DNA from: Pasteurellaceae bacterium
GTDB lineage: Bacteria; Pseudomonadota; Gammaproteobacteria; Enterobacterales; Pasteurellaceae
Direction: 5' to 3'
Assembly (NCBI GenBank): GCA_900756875.1
Contig: CAAELW010000153.1
Coordinates: 1-5,183, forward strand
Length of the DNA stretch: 5,183 bases
Position numbers and translations under genes: made by a program. Under the pieces are notes generated by a model. The model had not been told where the DNA came from, did no database searches, and saw only the letters and a list, made by a program, of their open reading frames with translations. This document shows positions 3,015-5,183 of the stretch, piece by piece (the stretch's first letter is position 1; each line of letters starts with the position of its first letter).

Positions 3015-5183
3015 ATGAATCATGTTTTTAAAATTATTTGGAATAAAGTAAATCAATGCTGGGTTGCTGTTTCAGAACTAAGCAAATCTGTGGGTAAATC
3101 ATCTCAAACCGATAAACGTAAAGCATTAAATGTAATCATTGGCGCTGCAGTTTTAGCAGGTGCAACTACAAGCGCGATGGCTGAAACCAATGTGGTATCA
3201 AATGATCAAGGAAATATTGTTGGAGGTATCGGTGCGAGCGCCCTTGGTGGAACCGGTACAACAGGGAATTCTGTTGTTTTAGGTAATAAAGCTAAATCTG
3301 AAACAACTGAGAGCGTAGTAATTGGTGGTAATACTACAAATACAGGACGTTGGTCAGTAACTTTGGGTGATAAAGCTAATGGTAATTCTCAATACGGCGT
3401 GACGATTGGTGATCGTGCATCAACAGGTAAAGGCGCAAATGCAATTGCTATCGGTTTAATGGCAAAAACCTCTAATGAGAAAGTAGGTGGAAATAGCCAA
3501 ACTGCTGTAGGGGTGGCATCTTATGCTGATGGTGAAGGGGCTTCAGCCTTTGGTGCAACAGCAAATGCAACAGGCGCTCTAGCAACCGCTGTTGGTCGAA
3601 ACTCGAAAGCTCTTGAAAAAAGTGCATCAGCTTTTGGTGATAGCGCATCAGCCTCTGCATGGGGTGCGACAGCATTAGGTGTAGGATCATCAGCTAAAGC
3701 AGATAATTCTATTGCTGTTGGTTCTCAAGCTGTAACAGAAGGGCGAGAATCCACCGCGTTAGGTCGCCGCTCTTATGCTGGAGCTCAAAGTGCAACAGCT
3801 TTAGGTACAGGTGCAAACGCTAGTGCAATCGTTTCGACTGCTGTAGGTAATGGGGCTAAAGCGAGTGAAGTAGGAGCTTCAGCATTAGGTAATACTGCTG
3901 AGGCTAGTGGTAGAGGTTCAATGGCTTTCGGTTATGCATCTAAAGCTTCAGCAGTGGATGCATTGGCAACTGGTTCTAATGCTAATGCTTCATCAATGAA
4001 TGCTGTTGCGGTTGGTAAAAATAGTAATTCCTCTGCTGTTAATGCTATTGCTCTTGGTACATCTAGTAACGTCTCTGGGGTTAGTGCTGTTGTGATTGGT
4101 ACTCAAGCAAAAGGTACGCATGAAAACTCTGTGACATTGGGTTCTTATTCAAGCAGCGCGGCTAATGATTTTAATCAGACAGCAAAAGCTTTATCTTCTT
4201 TTGATGATAAGGCGAAAGGTACAACAGCTAATTACAATGGTACTTTTTCAACTCAAAAAGGTGCAGTATCTGTTGGTGATGGAAAACTTGTTCGCCAGAT
4301 CCAAAATGTAGGAGCAGGTCGAATTACCGCTACTTCGAATGACGCAGTAAATGGTAGCCAATTATACCAAGCTTATTACAATGCAGGCTTTAACATTAAA
4401 AATAATGGTAAAGAAACATCACGTATTAATACCCATGGCAAAGTGAATTTTGTGGATGGTAAGAATACCAAAGTGGTTGTTGAAGATGGTGATAATGCTG
4501 CTAATATTACAGTGAATTTAAAAGATGATATTACTGTTAATAATGTTACAGCTAATAATCTCACCGTAGGACCTGTTACGATTAATAAAGATGGTATTAA
4601 TGCAGGTGATAAAAAAATCACGAATGTATCAAATGGTACAATTTCAGCAGATAGTAAAGATGCTGTGAATGGTAGCCAATTATATGCAGCGAAGAACGAG
4701 CTTAATACCAATATTACTAAAGCCGCTGCAGCAGCTAAAACAGAAGTAAAAGCAGGAACAAATGTAGAGGTGACTTCTGAAACTGGTGCGAATAATCAAA
4801 CTATTTACACCGTTAACGCAAAAGACACTTCAGCTTCTGTTGATGCTGGTTCCGATGCAATTACTGTGACAGTGGGCGAACCAACCAAAGTTACTGGAAA
4901 AGACGGTGTGACTGTAACCACAGTAACCAATTACAAAGTGGATCTTTCACAAAAAACCAAAGATGAAATCAAAAATGCAGGTGGTCGTGGATTTAACGTG
5001 ACTGCAAGTGCATCTGAAGGTACTGTTGTAAATGAAGTGGCAGAAGAAACGGTTCAATCTACAGCAACAAAAATGGATAAATTGACACTTGATGCGGGTA
5101 AAAATATTAAATTAACCCATAAAAAAGGCAAAGTGTTAAGTGTTGCGGTATCTGATACTCCAACATTTACCAATGTTACAACA
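3015..5183 (+). CDS. Trimeric autotransporter adhesin (YadA-like), 3' end missing
   Basis: The frame is open for 723 codons from the ATG at 3015 to the window edge. AGGAAA (3002-3007) lies 7 bases upstream. Residues 1-24 form an extended signal peptide region (ESPR) with IWNK and WVAVSEL, followed by a charged stretch and a hydrophobic core (38-50), with likely cleavage after Ala56 (TSAMA/ET). Residues about 85-380 are some 21 fourteen-residue repeats of the form xSxALGxxAxAxGxx, the left-handed beta-roll head seen in YadA. Two neck motifs DAVNGSQL lie at 443-450 and 549-556, with a GIN-type segment (INKDGINAGDKKITNV) before the second. A short Ala/Lys-rich segment (about 557-580) may be coiled coil. 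Residues 581-723 are beta-rich stalk with KDGVTVTTVTNYKVDLS, like Haemophilus Hia/Hsf-type KG segments. The C-terminal YadA membrane anchor must lie beyond the window. Such proteins are secreted by the type V pathway and bind host surfaces as trimers; the ligand cannot be told. Confidence 0.93.
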   Translation, partial: MNHVFKIIWNKVNQCWVAVSELSKSVGKSSQTDKRKALNVIIGAAVLAGATTSAMAETNVVSNDQGNIVGGIGASALGGTGTTGNSVVLGNKAKSETTESVVIGGNTTNTGRWSVTLGDKANGNSQYGVTIGDRASTGKGANAIAIGLMAKTSNEKVGGNSQTAVGVASYADGEGASAFGATANATGALATAVGRNSKALEKSASAFGDSASASAWGATALGVGSSAKADNSIAVGSQAVTEGRESTALGRRSYAGAQSATALGTGANASAIVSTAVGNGAKASEVGASALGNTAEASGRGSMAFGYASKASAVDALATGSNANASSMNAVAVGKNSNSSAVNAIALGTSSNVSGVSAVVIGTQAKGTHENSVTLGSYSSSAANDFNQTAKALSSFDDKAKGTTANYNGTFSTQKGAVSVGDGKLVRQIQNVGAGRITATSNDAVNGSQLYQAYYNAGFNIKNNGKETSRINTHGKVNFVDGKNTKVVVEDGDNAANITVNLKDDITVNNVTANNLTVGPVTINKDGINAGDKKITNVSNGTISADSKDAVNGSQLYAAKNELNTNITKAAAAAKTEVKAGTNVEVTSETGANNQTIYTVNAKDTSASVDAGSDAITVTVGEPTKVTGKDGVTVTTVTNYKVDLSQKTKDEIKNAGGRGFNVTASASEGTVVNEVAEETVQSTATKMDKLTLDAGKNIKLTHKKGKVLSVAVSDTPTFTNVTT
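3267..4160 (+). repeat. Array of about 21 head repeats (42-base period) in the adhesin
   Basis: The protein repeats every 14 residues with a core of small residue, Ala/Val, hydrophobic residue, Gly (for example SVVLG, SVVIG, SVTLG, STALG, ATAVG, SIAVG). One unit near residues 141-160 carries an insertion of about five residues (SNEKVGG). The units differ at DNA level, so this is an old, diverged array rather than a fresh tandem expansion. Each repeat would form one turn of the left-handed parallel beta-roll. Confidence 0.85.
4350..4366 (+). repeat. 17-base direct repeat encoding the adhesin neck (copy 1)
   Basis: AATGGTAGCCAATTATA encodes the NGSQLY part of the first neck and recurs exactly at 4668-4684, 318 bases downstream and in the same frame. 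Surrounding DNA is diverged. Conserved neck DNA of this kind could allow in-frame recombination that removes or duplicates stalk modules. Confidence 0.85.
4668..4684 (+). repeat. 17-base direct repeat encoding the adhesin neck (copy 2)
   Basis: Exact second copy of the repeat at 4350-4366, in the second neck (DAVNGSQLYAA). The 318-base distance is a multiple of three (106 codons), so recombination between the copies would keep the adhesin in frame. Confidence 0.85.

Noticed and set aside
3472..3690. Minus-strand 72-codon open frame
   Set aside because: It is antisense to the adhesin head repeats; its Leu/His-rich translation is a by-product of the Ala/Gly/Ser-rich coding repeat.
4376..4711. 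Minus-strand 111-codon open frame with hydrophobic translation
   Set aside because: It is antisense to the adhesin neck and stalk. Its hydrophobicity reflects the reverse complement of Asn/Asp/Lys-rich codons, and no start signal supports it.

Overview
The window looks like chromosomal DNA from a Pasteurellaceae bacterium, most likely a Haemophilus species. The supporting evidence is AT-rich composition, two exact copies of the Haemophilus-type DNA uptake core AAGTGCGGT (one per strand), a moaACDE operon with no moaB, and proteins that closely resemble the H. influenzae and E. coli molybdopterin enzymes from memory. I cannot name the species.

Left edge (1-448): the 5' end of a yvcK/ybhK-family gene runs leftward off the window. 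A 287-base AT-rich divergent region separates it from moaA. This region holds a candidate ModE-like palindrome (204-223), a plausible sigma-70 promoter (273-302) and a well-formed molybdenum-cofactor (Moco) riboswitch (about 328-430) ahead of the moaA start. The divergent ybhK/moaA pairing is the same as in E. coli.

Middle (449-2779): moaA, moaC, moaD and moaE lie in one direction and end at a strong intrinsic terminator. MoaA and MoaC turn GTP into cyclic pyranopterin monophosphate (cPMP). MoaD (sulfur carrier) and MoaE (catalytic subunit) form molybdopterin synthase, which turns cPMP into molybdopterin. All catalytic residues I could place are intact. The 88-base moaA-moaC gap has a weak hairpin and no clear ribosome binding site for moaC. 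moaD and moaE abut with no spacer, and the codons for MoaD's catalytic Gly-Gly tail also supply the moaE ribosome binding site.

Right side (2780-5183): an AT-rich intergenic stretch with about five tandem 11-base units and an ArcA-box-like site leads into a large trimeric autotransporter adhesin. It has an extended signal peptide, a YadA-like head of about 21 fourteen-residue repeats, two necks and a GIN-type segment. The gene is open for 723 codons to the window end, so its stalk and membrane anchor are outside the window. I see no insertion sequence, tRNA, rRNA, CRISPR or phage gene. Most of the window is familiar biology; the regulatory DNA and the adhesin deserve the most attention.
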